A DNA stretch of 62,774 nt. Source: Branchiostoma floridae (Eukaryota > Chordata > Leptocardii > Amphioxiformes > Branchiostomatidae). The position numbers were made by a program, and so were the translations under genes. Positions 32,830 through 42,351 of this stretch are shown here, piece after piece. The stretch covers positions 18,630,037 through 18,692,810 of the forward strand of contig NC_049991.1 in NCBI RefSeq assembly GCF_000003815.2. The letters run 5' to 3'. Numbering within the stretch: position 1 is the stretch's first letter; every line of letters begins with the position of its first letter. The notes below the pieces were generated by a model. That model searched no databases. It saw only the letters and a list, made by a program, of their open reading frames with translations, and was not told the origin of the DNA.

Positions 32830-34400
32830 GCGGCGACGCAGGGCTATCAGACCGTCAACAAAAGTCGCACGGCGGCTAACGCCGCAACGAAGATACTAGC
32901 GCTATAAATAAGCCCTTCAACTAATTATAAGGATGGCAACTCGGACAATATTTACAAGTACTGTTGAGCTAAGGAAAGTTTGTTGTTTATGAGGTTTTAG
33001 TTGTCTTTGAAACTTTGACCCAAAATATTTTAAGTCAAACTGCTGAAGAGAAGTAAGTGACTACTACGATCATCGTAGATATGACCCTAAAAAAAGGATA
33101 AAAGAAGCATTCTCAATAGTCTAAAATGCAAGGACTGCGGCCCCCGGGCCACTGTCCGACGCTTTGAAAAATCCTGGCGAGAAGTCTGTACAGCCCGAGT
33201 CTTCAAGTTACCGTATTGTGTGGTCCCGCTTATGAATATTAATTAGCCTTCGTTTTCCCCTTCGCTGATTGGCTGAACCATTAATTGAATCAACTCTTCC
33301 TGTCGGCTAGACGCAGGTGCAGATGTCGGCTCCGTGGGGTGAACGTCCGAAAGGTCACGGCATGGAGAACGAAAGAAAAACAATTTCCCCTAAAAAAAGT
33401 GCTGTAATTAAGCCTTTTACAGTACTTTATGCCAAAAATTTTACTTGGATCATTTTATCAACTATCTTATGCCTATCTATACCAAATGTTAGGTCATTCA
33501 TTTGTAATGGCAGGGTACAGGGGGGCAAAATATATTGTTATAAGACCGTCAACAACAGTCGCACGGAGCTAACAGCGCAGTGAAAATACCATCGCTAGCG
33601 TTTCAACTTCGGCTGATAAGTTATAAGTACTGTTGAACTCAGTAACGTTAAAGTTTGTTTTTAGTTGCCTTTGACGGTTTGACCTGAAATACTGTTACGC
33701 TTAACTCCTGAAGAGAAGTTAAGTGACTGCTGTGATTATTACAGAAATGCCCCTAAAACTGATACAATAAGCCTTCTGAATAGCCTAAAGTGCAAGAGTT
33801 TCAGGCGGGCTTCGCCACCCTGGGACCCCCAACGGGGCTCTGCCCCTGGACCCTGCCGGGCCGGGGCCTTCGGCGTTCTTCGGCGGCCCCCGAAAAAAAT
33901 TCTGGCGGGAACACTGCCGTATATACGGAATAGTGGGGCCCCGCTTATGAATATTAATTAGCCTTCGCTCTTCGCGCACAGGTGTGGACTCCGTGCGGGG
34001 TCACGGAAGGTCACGCCAGGAGGCCAAAAGAAAACAAATTACCCCTCAGAAAAGTGCCCAAATTAATTATTTTAAACTAGTTTATGTCAAAACTTTTACT
34101 TGGATCATTTTACCAACTATCTAATGCCTATCTACACCAAATTTCAGGCCATTCCATTGTAAGACCAGGGTACAGGGGGACAATATATTTTATTTTGGTC
34201 AAAACATGACCTTTAAACCTCAATAAAATCATTTTAGAGGCAGATATGAAAAAACTGAGAAAAAAAGGATCAAGGTATTGGCCCATTCTACCCCTGTGCC
34301 AAATTTCAGGTCATTCGGTCCAGGAACGGCGGAGATGAATATCACTTTGAAGATTTGACAGGAGAAAGAAGAAAGAAAGAAAGAAACATTAACGGGGGCC
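32830..34400. repeat. Two diverged tandem units (about 0.7-0.85 kb)
   Basis: Both units share GACCGTCAACAA.AGTCGCACGG, CTTATGAATATTAATTAGCCTTCG and a segment ending in GGTCATTC..TTTGTAA; the second unit ends with a GAAAGAAA tail. The end block is related to the ends of the 1.6-kb units at 28-31 kb. No gene. Confidence 0.6.
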
Positions 34401-34575
34401 GCCCTAAGACGGTTCCCGTCCTAAGACGGTACGGATTTTTTGCTGATCTTATTATCCATAAGTACACCGTGTTTGTTGCCACTGACTATGCTGATTACAA
34501 AGGTAAATAAACCAAGTCCATGCACACAGCTTTAATTTGCATTCCAAATTTAACATATTTACTTCATGTTTTGAA

Positions 34576-34675
34576 NNNNNNNNNNNNNNNNNNNNNNNNN
34601 NNNNNNNNNNNNNNNNNNNNNNNNNNNNNNNNNNNNNNNNNNNNNNNNNNNNNNNNNNNNNNNNNNNNNNNNNNN
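34576..34675. other. Assembly gap (100 N)
   Basis: Exactly 100 N; the true size is unknown. Confidence 0.98.
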
Positions 34676-35471
34676 TCCAAGCAGTCACACAACTGCCATG
34701 ATACACATAAATAAAGCTCCATGAAACACTATGGATATGGGTCTTCAAATGTTTGTTGAGTAGAAAAGCAACCAAAAGGAAGCGACATAAAACATTGCCA
34801 CCATTGTACTCCCAAGGGAGTGTGGCCTTGAAGGTGGCAGACAAGAGAACGCTCCAAAGATTTATTTGACTGTAACAAATGATTCGTGCTGTCTATGAAA
34901 ATAAGACTTGATAGAGAGATGTATATGATATTTTTATATAATCACACAGAGGTTTGTTGATGTTGGCGGTGTCGTTTTTTCGTAATGGTTTTTTTAGTCG
35001 GGCATTCACAATCAGTGCATTCAGCCCATTGCCCATAAAAACATCAGCTGGATTGTTCTAGGTACAGCCTTCCTCATATGAGACAGAAAGTACATACAGT
35101 CACGATTTTACTGTTAAAAGTAATCTAAAATATCATACTATTAATTTTCTTCTGTGTACTTAAATTTACCACTTACTTCTGAAGAGAGCAAAATGTAAAA
35201 AAGCGTACCGAGTTAGGCACACTGTCCAGCGTAGCACAAAATTGGAAGGTTACATACACGAAATTGTCTCACAGTGTTTGCCGCTTGTAACACGCAGCGC
35301 GAAAGGTTCATGAACCACATGAATGCATTTCTTATTCAAGTATGTTGTTCAAATCTATGTGTAAAAAATTCAGTCATCAAACTTTGACCACTCTCAGGCA
35401 ACTAGCGATGGAGCGCCATGAGTTTAAGCGCAAGAAAAAGCGTACCGTGTTGGGGCACCTCCCGTTACGAA

Positions 35472-35593
35472 TACAATATATTTCACCATACTATGTATGG
35501 CTGAAATATAACAATATATTTCACCATACCATATATGGTATGGCTGAAATATAACAATATATTTCACCATACCTATGGTATGGCTGAAATATA
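35472..35593. repeat. Three consecutive palindromes
   Basis: Three head-to-tail copies of a 38-44-bp near-palindrome with arms ATATTTCACCATACC and GGTATGGCTGAAATATA. A single copy is inserted at 31336-31374. They may be the merged ends of a very small element. Confidence 0.7.
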
Positions 35594-35699
35594 ATGAGAT
35601 TATTGTATGCGAAAGGGCACCGACAGACTGCTGGTGACCTCTGCTGGGGGACGACAATTCAAAGGGTTCTTTCTGAAAATACCAGCAGACAAACTTAAT

Positions 35700-36390
35700 C
35701 TCATTTTCATTATTTTATAATAATCTGGTGTATTTTGCAGCCAGTAGGTACCCAAAGTACTATATAGATTATACTTATAGATTCTATCCTGAACTCCAAT
35801 ATATTGAATTCTTGTTAATTACTTTTGCACCCTTTTATATTTTTTGAGTCGTCGAGCCACCTCACTTTGGGGTCCTTAACCATGTAAATCCCCATAGGCG
35901 AAAAACTAACTTACAGTGTTCTGCTACCTCAAAAGGCCTCAAATACAACATGGGGTGGGGTGGGTGGGGGGAGGGTGCGTGCACAGGACAGATATCAAAG
36001 TTTTACGTAAAGGCTGTCCATAGGAAAGCAATTTAAAATACACTGAAACAAGGCTTCAACAAAGTACTTACCCATATTTCAATCTTAAAAATTCTTCTCC
36101 ACCAAAAAGTAACTTGGGTGTAGTTTAAATACCATTCAAAGAAAACAGATGTTCGGCTCATGGTTTTTCTCCGGGAAAAGCTCGCTCTCATGAAAGAAAC
36201 CTCACCTTTGACCCCAGATCCCTCCTGATACAACAAGTAGCACCACATCAAAAAAGCTCCTTGGTAGCACCTAACAACTCAAATCTGCCATTGCACCAAC
36301 TAAACTGCATAACTTAAACAAATTTTGACCAAAACAGGAAAAGCTTACTACCTGTCCCTTTACTCAGAAGTCTCCAGACTGGGCAAAAGT
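35700..36390. other. Repeat remnants, no gene
   Basis: 35727-35757 is a fragment of the 5S-SINE body (GTGTATTTTGC.AGCCAGTAGG). 35950-35975 is a G-rich run with quadruplex potential. No exon is seen. Confidence 0.5.
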
Positions 36391-36394
36391 CAAG

Positions 36395-36493
36395 GAAAAG
36401 AAGAGCAGTTTTTAACTTTTTTCGTCTTTTCAACTTCAATTTTCAAGTCATGATTAACGTTACACACATTAAGGTTAAATAACACTATCTCAT
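36395..36493 (-). mobile_element. TTAA element copy 2, first piece
   Basis: It matches the reverse complement of about 11981-12065, the right end of the TTAA element at 11076-12065. Homology stops at the ISL2EU element and resumes at 42738, so this is the left flank of that insertion. Confidence 0.75.
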
Positions 36494-36508
36494 ACGAGCG
36501 ATCGCGCT

Positions 36509-36596
36509 GACGTCACGGTTACGTCACGTGACGTCATGGTAGGCAAAAAGCTGCTGGTGGGCGAGGAGGGCGGGCTGAACCCTCCTCGCCCACCAG
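36509..36596 (+). promoter_or_regulatory. CRE-rich promoter and 17-bp hairpin of transposase gene
   Basis: Two perfect TGACGTCA palindromes (36509-36516 and 36529-36536), a third ACGTCA half site and an overlapping CACGTG E-box (36525-36530) lie about 80-110 bp before the THAP start codon. A 17-bp perfect stem CTGGTGGGCGAGGAGGG with a 9-nt loop occupies 36554-36596, ending 21 bp before the ATG. CREB/ATF control is inference. Confidence 0.5.
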
Positions 36597-36617
36597 TTGC
36601 GCGCGGGAAACGCAAAC

Positions 36618-36828
36618 ATGCCGACCAGTTGTTGTGCGCTGAATTGTACTAACCGGAAGGATAAAGGCAGTAGAAAGAAGTTTTTTAGAATCCCTGCGGA
36701 ACCAGGACGAAGGGCTGCATGGCTTAGAGCCTTAAAAAGGTCAGATTTTGAGCAGGGAAAGAAAAACCCGACCGCGGCGTGGACACCACGAGGCCACGAG
36801 AGAGTGTGCAGCGACCATTTCATCTCAG
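36618..36828 (+). CDS. Transposase exon 1: THAP zinc-finger domain
   Basis: Starts at ATG 36618 (MPTSCCALNCTNRKDKGS) and carries the C2CH zinc pattern C-x(2-4)-C ... CSDHF, the conserved Trp in AAWLRALKRSD and an FRIP turn. THAP domains are sequence-specific DNA-binding fingers used by transposases to bind element ends. The donor is TCTCAG|GTTTGT in phase 1, interrupting the module just before its usual G-x-PS end, which the next exon supplies. Confidence 0.85.
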
Positions 36829-37377
36829 GTTTGTGATCTATATGTTTTATATTTTGTTGTTGTCCCCCTTGCATAAATACATTTTTCGTGATGTAATAGT
36901 GTACTTTTCGTTACACATCTGCGGAAAGCTTAAGTAAGTTTTGTCGCTGATTCATGCCATATCAAGGATAGTGAATATTAATGTTACATGTATCAAAGTT
37001 TTACAGCGCGTCCACGTGGGAGGGGGGGGTCTGACTTATAAATAGTGGTAAAGTATCTGGGATGGACGTATACATATATAGTATACCAGAAGTATAACGT
37101 ACATCACTTAACTGATTGACGAAGACATCTACAAATGTTTTAAAATGTCTTTAAAATCATCTACATCTACATGGGAATACCCCCAGATGGCCCCTACTGG
37201 AGCATATTGTGTGGGGAGGCCCCCAGCGGGTAGACCTCCACCTTGGTCCGGACCATTGTGGGATAGTGCAGGGGAAAGAAAGAACCAGACTGTGGAGTTT
37301 GATCCACTCACACCGGGATGATCCCCTGCTCTTTTCGATAAGTGTGGTGGGTTCTTTCAGTTTAACATGCCAAGGTG

Positions 37378-37562
37378 TGTAGCCGAAGCCAGGTACTCAT
37401 TTTTCACCTTAGTGAAGTGAGGAAATAGGTGTAAAGTATGGTTTAAGTACCTTTCCCAAGGGCACAACAACAAAGTGACCTATCAGGGATTCCAACTCAT
37501 ACTTATCTTTGGATTATGAGTCCTACACCCTAACCACAAGACCAATTGCCACCTCATTTTAA
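37378..37562 (-). mobile_element. tRNA-derived SINE in transposase intron 1
   Basis: On the minus strand an A-box-like TGGTTAGGGTGTAGGACTC and a diverged B-box GAGTTGGAATCC are followed by a body with TGTGCCCTTGGGAAAGGTAC and TTTCCTCACTTCAC. It is the same family as 54222-54375. It lies inside the ISL2EU element, so it inserted later or came with it. Confidence 0.65.
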
Positions 37563-37608
37563 AATCATGTTTATAATACTGACAAGTTCTTTGCTTCTTG
37601 CATTGCAG

Positions 37609-37717
37609 GGAACCCTTCTAAAGACCCTGCAGATCCAGATTACGTCCCAAGCTTGTTTAACCTCCCAACCTCAGCAAGTTGCAATCGTTCAAGAAACCCA
37701 GTTGCCAAGAAAGATCG
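37609..37717 (+). CDS. Transposase exon 2: end of THAP domain and linker
   Basis: Acceptor CATTGCAG; enters in phase 1 and leaves in phase 2 at GATCG|GTAGGT. The peptide GNPSKDPADPDYVPSLFNLP completes the classic THAP end (HF.SG.PS..P..PDYVPS). The remainder is a Ser/Arg/Lys-rich linker. Confidence 0.75.
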
Positions 37718-38049
37718 GTAGGTAACATTGGGGTTTTCAATGTTTCTTTATTGAAATTTGATTTACTGCTCATGCTGTTCATGCAGGCAGGCTGTTCATG
37801 CCTGTGTGAAACATTGCTATACTCTACCTCCTTGCCTGAGAAGATGACCATGAAAGTTTTACCAAGGATTCAGTTAAATCTCACAGAGATCCTGTAAGTT
37901 ACTCATGTTAGAGTTTACACCTAGTCAAATGTTTTATATTTCATAACATTCACAGCAGTAATCACTAAATGCTATGCTAACAGAATGTATGTAGGAAACA
38001 AAGCATGCAACTTTGATTTACAACTTACAACATGCTTCATTGTTTGCAG

Positions 38050-38117
38050 GTATATGCGTGCAGCAAAAAGGCTGCGGGTGTCATCAGAGAATGAAGCCCC
38101 ACCTACATCACTAAATG
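38050..38117 (+). CDS. Transposase exon 3: basic linker
   Basis: A 68-nt exon with acceptor TTTGCAG and donor CTAAATG|GTAAGG, entering in phase 2 and leaving in phase 1. The peptide YMRAAKRLRVSSENEAPPTS contains a short basic cluster (AAKRLR) that could serve as a nuclear localisation signal. Confidence 0.65.
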
Positions 38118-38488
38118 GTAAGGGCATTACAGAGGGAATAAGAAAAGTGTCTAATGGATACAATCAGTAATCCTAAACATATAAATTCTTGATCAACAGT
38201 TTAATCTATCATTCTTGCTCAACAAGTAAATCTATCACTTGTCACTTATTCAACATGAATCACATACCATACACACAAGACTACTTGCTACAAAGTTTAT
38301 CCGCTTGGTTTTCGGAGTGGGGATATAGATGTGAATCAAGTAGAGAAGCATGCAACCTGCATGAGTAAAATATTGAAACAACAATACATACATATGAATC
38401 AGAGTTTAGAACATTCAGTTCAGTTCAGATATATGACACTCATAATCACATAGCACTTTCATTGAACTTCGGATTTGCTTTATTTCAG

Positions 38489-38985
38489 ATGAAGAAATGA
38501 TCGCTGACCCTCCTCCTGAAAGTGTAGAGACTCTGAGAGACCCCCTTCCTGAAAGTGTAGAGACTCTGAGAGAACAGCTCACAAAAGTACAAGAGGAGAA
38601 ATGTAAGTTGGAACAGTTTTGCGAGTCCCTTCAAAGTGAAGCTGACAACCTTAGGGAAGAACGTGATCACCTTCAAGAACAAATCAAGAAATCATCAACA
38701 TCAGCCTCCAATCTCACAGATGCAAAATGCAAGCTCTTCACTGGAATACCTACTGTTACACTGTTTATGTTTGTGTTTAGACTTGTTAGTGATTTCATTG
38801 CTCCTCTAAAGTCCATGTGTCAGCAGGATCAAATACTCATGACTCTCATGAAGTTGAGACTAGGCCTCAAAAATGCTGATCTAGCTTTGAGATTTAGTGT
38901 TTCTGCCTCCACAGTTTCAAAAGTCATAAACCGTTGTATTCCAATCTTAGGTTCTTTCATTGGTTCATTCTTCCAATCTTTGCAC
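38489..38985 (+). pseudogene. Transposase exon 4: coiled coil and HTH, DDE domain lost
   Basis: Acceptor TTTATTTCAG, phase 1. There is an 11-residue repeat (PESVETLRDPL / PESVETLREQL), a coiled coil of about 50 residues, then FTGIPTVTLFMFVFRLVSDF and a helix-turn-helix LRLGLKNADLALRFSVSAST VSKVI typical of the HTH that precedes DDE_4-type transposase cores. After SFIGSFF the reading runs into sequence that is antisense YqaJ coding DNA and stops at 39057. The catalytic DDE core is absent, so no active transposase can be made from this copy. Confidence 0.75.
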
Positions 38986-39053
38986 AAGGTAGCTTCCAGG
39001 TACTGTTGCCTTGCCTTCTCCTCCTGTTTCATCCCCCATTGTATAGCTGGAAC
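38975..39053 (-). pseudogene. SWIM/YqaJ gene, truncated exon 6: start of YqaJ nuclease
   Basis: Acceptor CTTTCAG at 39054-39056 begins VPAIQWGMKQEEKARQQYLE, the opening signature of the YqaJ/lambda-exonuclease-like fold (P-A-I-Q-W-G...E..AR..Y). About 25 residues later the frame enters antisense transposase sequence. The catalytic Asp/Glu/Lys motifs that should follow are missing. The deletion junction lies within about 38950-39000. Confidence 0.65.
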
Positions 39054-39346
39054 CTGAAAGTGAAATTCCCTATTTAGAATTTCTGACATAGAAAGCACAA
39101 ATGAATTACATCTCTAATATGACACTATCTCGCATTGACTGAACATTTAGACTGTCACACTTTGCAGAAATATTTAGACTCCTGGTATTGTTTAAATCCA
39201 AATAAAGATCAGAGCTACACTTGCTCTGGGATTATTATGGTACATGTTCCAATATACAGGGTAATGTTGTCTCTTTGTGTGCCTTAATTACCTACGAAAA
39301 ATGGCTTCCTGCAAGTGTACACTGTACTAGTTTTCAGTTAACTCAC

Positions 39347-39847
39347 TTGGCTCAAATCCTTGCAGTCATATTGCATGACCTTCCGTACTGCAGTGGTGGG
39401 GTTTGATGCATGAAGGACATCATGCATGGATGTAGAAGTCACACGACCCTTGCGTTGCTGACGCCATAAAGCAGACTTGGACTGCCCCACTGTAGCTTTG
39501 TTGAGGTTTGTGATTTGCTCGGGGTTGCACCGAACATCCTCAAGGATGCTGTCTACACTAACACTAGTAACAGGGACTTTGGCTGGATGACAAGACCTGT
39601 ATACCACAGGGGGAAGCGTCTCTGTGTTGACATCTGACTCATCTTCTGATGCTGTGTCTGTGTCCTCCTCCTCTTTAATGACAGCACTGGCAGTGGGACA
39701 CAGCTTCCTCAGTTGTGAGAAAGCAGAAGCGGCCTCTTCTTCACTGAGTGGTGGCACATCACACTGCGGCTTCCGGCGCGCCTTCTTGATCTGGACTCCA
39801 TGTTTAGGGTGCGAAAAGTCCATGTCCTCAGCCCTTTGTGGATCAAC
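39347..39847 (-). CDS. SWIM/YqaJ gene exon 5: linker and pre-nuclease helix
   Basis: 167 codons, phase 0 at both ends (acceptor TTCTTTCAG, donor GCCAA|GTGAGT). It opens VDPQRAEDMDFSHPKHG, has an acidic stretch (IKEEEDTDTASEDESDVNTE), then IEQ-like text ending RVTSTSMHDVLHASNPTTAV RKVMQYDCKD. The GRVTAS-type motif just before the nuclease is typical of YqaJ-domain proteins of this transposon class. This exon looks intact. Confidence 0.7.
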
Positions 39848-39949
39848 CTGAAAGAAATAATCCACAAAATGAATTATCAATAATATATGTGAGAAAAAGC
39901 ATTATACAGTGGCCATGTCAAATATTACACTTTACAAAGAGGAACATCT

Positions 39950-40070
39950 TAGCCTGCAGTCCAACCTTGTTGTGCTTTAGTTCGCTCCCAAAGGTCGCTA
40001 CCCCATGGCATTGACGGGGTAGCCACCGTTGGGAGTGGACTAAAGCACAACAAGGCTGGACTTCAGGCTA
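39950..40070. mobile_element. Palindromic MULE-like MITE, 121 bp, 9-bp duplication
   Basis: It starts TAGCCTGCAGTCCAACCTTG and ends with the inverted CAAGGCTGGACTTCAGGCTA. GGAACATCT is duplicated exactly on both sides (39941-39949 and 40071-40079). Almost the whole element is an imperfect hairpin. It lies in an intron of the SWIM/YqaJ gene. Confidence 0.8.
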
Positions 40071-40080
40071 GGAACATCTA

Positions 40081-40641
40081 CCGTATATTCTCGAATAAAG
40101 TACGCACTTTTTTAACTTTTCAAAATTGAAAAGGTGCTACAAGTTGTTGCCAAAGTTGGGGTGCGTACTTTATTTGAGGTCACTGCACAGAGAAATGGTA
40201 AAAAAAGCCTAAAATAAAGCTACACTTCTAGTAATTTTTCAAAACATGCACATTGTTGTTGTCTTTTAGTTGTCTAAACATGAAACAAAGAAATTGTCTA
40301 AACATGATTTACATAAGGTTGGCATTTGCATACAATCCTTTTGAGTTAGTGACTTTGACTTGTACAACTGGTTTTTCCTGATTTCTTCTACCAGTTCACA
40401 GTGATTTTTATAATTGCAGTAGGCAATTCTCCAGGTTATCTTATGCAAAATAACCGGGGGAAAACATCATAAATTTGAATTTAACCAGTTAAAGGTCTGT
40501 TCAAAATTGGTGGAGAAGGGGTGCGTACTTTATTTGAGTTTTTCCATTTTACCTTTCAGTCTCAAAGATCTGTCTAAGACTTGTCCAAAATCAGGGGTGC
40601 GTACTTTAATTGGGGTGCGTACTTTATTCGAGAATATACGG
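40081..40641. mobile_element. TA-target MITE, 561 bp
   Basis: The termini CCGTATATTCTCGAATAAAG and its inverse (CTTTATTCGAGAATATACGG) are perfect for at least 26 bp. TA lies on both sides (40079-40080 and 40642-40643). GGGTGCGTACTTTA repeats inside in both orientations. It abuts the MULE-like element next to it. Confidence 0.8.
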
Positions 40642-40828
40642 TACTATATTGCTGTAAATCTATAGTGTAGTGCTATATATTGTGAATTGGATACATGTAA
40701 ATGCCACATGATTTTGTAGAAGCAAAGAAATCCATTCATTAATGTAAGTTATAACAGTCTACTTAGGCAAAAAATTGTAGACATTGAAAAAAATTCTACT
40801 CAATTATAATGCCCAAATATGAACAGAC

Positions 40829-40956
40829 CTTATCTTTGTAATATTTGTTCCACACGGCCTTTCTGCTGGTGCATGACGTCCGTTTTTCCTGAAGAGACCT
40901 GGAGGCCTCCACTGCGAACAGCTGGCTGCGAACAGAGGCTGCAGACCTCTCCCAAT
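40829..40956 (-). pseudogene. SWIM/YqaJ gene exon 4, frameshifted
   Basis: Acceptor CAATGTAG and donor GATAAG|GTCTGT. It enters reading LGEVCSL but must leave in another frame (SQLFAVEASRSLQEKRTS, WNKYYKDK) to join exon 5. The length, 128 nt, is one more than the phases require. The shift falls at about 40915-40940, within the second half of the SWIM zinc finger. The expected Cys-x-His reads Cys-Ser-Leu, so the zinc ligand is also lost here. Confidence 0.65.
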
Positions 40957-41546
40957 CTACATTGAAATATAACAAAAAATGAGTATACATTATAGGTACT
41001 ATAGTCAGGAGCAATTTTAGAGTTAATGGTAAAAGGAACGGATAAGTTGGCCAGCTTCACAGTACAATGAAAGATTTGCCTTATCTTCTCATTATGGAAG
41101 TCTCTGTGATATTTGAATATTTCTACTATATACACATTTCTTTTAGCATTATCTACATCTACATGATGATATGTGTTAGTTTACTCACTCTCAGGAACTG
41201 TTGATAACTCCAAATTACCTAGAAAACGAAACACATCAACAAGTAAAACCTGCAACAAGAACATCAACAAGAAGAAATGCATTTGCAACAGGTACAAATA
41301 CAACTGGAAACCATCAAGCACAAGAACATGAACCAAGGAAAAAAATTAAGACAGTTATCTTGCCACATACAAACTGCATGGTCGCTCCTCCCTGGAAATA
41401 TACGGAGGAACATTTACAGGTGAGTACTAGTTTGACTTTCATTATTTCTAAAACTGTTTCTTGCCATGGACCTCATCTGACGAGAACACTGTTAGATAAA
41501 AATGTGACTTTTTGGATATGATGGTCAATGCAGTTATATTACCTAC

Positions 41547-41640
41547 CCTGCCATACAAGTGCAGTGAGCTGCCATGACATAACCCTCTTTTTTGGTCAAA
41601 CACACCCATGGGTTGTGAGGAGTCTCTGTTACTCTCTGTC
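41547..41640 (-). CDS. SWIM/YqaJ gene exon 3: first half of SWIM zinc finger
   Basis: 94 nt, acceptor TGTTTCAG, donor GGCAGG|GTAGGT. The frame QRVTETPHNPWVCLTKKEGY VMAAHCTCMAG gives the C-x-C half of a SWIM finger (CxCx(n)CxH). SWIM fingers bind DNA or protein and are found in several transposon proteins. The other open frame across this exon has no such match. Confidence 0.75.
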
Positions 41641-41799
41641 CTGAAACACAAATGTAACAGAAAAAAAAGATAATACAGTAAATATAAAAACGTATCTGAC
41701 AGTTAAATACTAATCACGCATCTCATTCTTCATCTTCAAGAGTTCTCACTACAGGTACGTGTAAGTAGAAATATTGTTCCAATGCACTCCAACACCCAC

Positions 41800-42018
41800 C
41801 TGGCACAACCTTGGCCTTAAGGAAGCAGACCTTCACATTTTTTCCAATAGGGTGGTACCTGCACTCCCTCACATGGCCACTTATAAAGAGATTGTACGCC
41901 TCCAGGGATTTATAGGCTTTCATGGCTTCTCCGTTAAACGGACCTGGAGCCTCGATTAGGTAGGTGTAGATGCACCCATAGTCCGTATCTGGCCAGAGGC
42001 TCAAATCATCCTTCCAAC
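41800..42018 (-). CDS. SWIM/YqaJ gene exon 2: conserved N-terminal region
   Basis: Acceptor TTATACAG, donor GTGCCAG|GTGGGT, phase 1-1. It reads WKDDLSLWPDTDYGCIYTYL and continues to YKSLEAYNLFISGHVRECRY and VCFLKAKVVP. The YLIE..G......L.AYKSLEAYN.F.SGHV block is a recurring N-terminal signature of SWIM/YqaJ transposon proteins in fish and invertebrates. It appears intact. Confidence 0.75.
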
Positions 42019-42179
42019 CTGTATAACATACAAATGATAATAAACATAACGTTACGTAGCCAGAATTTCTAGAGATTAGCAACAAACACATTTACACGTA
42101 CTCATGTTTTTGTAACCTTTATCTGACACAAAAATCTACCTTATCAAAATCTAGAAACACATGTACACATGATCCTCAC

Positions 42180-42351
42180 CTGTCAGACTGTATGGGTCAG
42201 GTAGGCGTACACCGTCACCAGTCACCGCCGAACCAGTCACTTCCGGGTTTGAACTATCGCCGGCGTCTTCGACACTTCCCATTAATTTCTCAAAATACCT
42301 GGTTCGGTCATTAGGCTCCAAAGAGCTAATGTAGCTGTTTGAAGAACTCAT
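42180..42351 (-). CDS. SWIM/YqaJ gene exon 1
   Basis: Starts at ATG 42351 (MSSSNSYISSLEPNDRTRYF) and ends DPYSLTG at donor ACAG|GTGAGG in phase 1. The LPDPYSLTG-W junction to exon 2 is the expected continuation. It lies 386 bp inside the right end of the element, transcribed toward the transposase gene. Confidence 0.7.

Noticed and set aside
41201-41521. Plus-strand frame ending in a good donor (PPWKYTEEHLQ)
   Set aside because: It lies antisense in an intron of the SWIM/YqaJ gene; no matching acceptor or downstream exon was found and no domain recognised.
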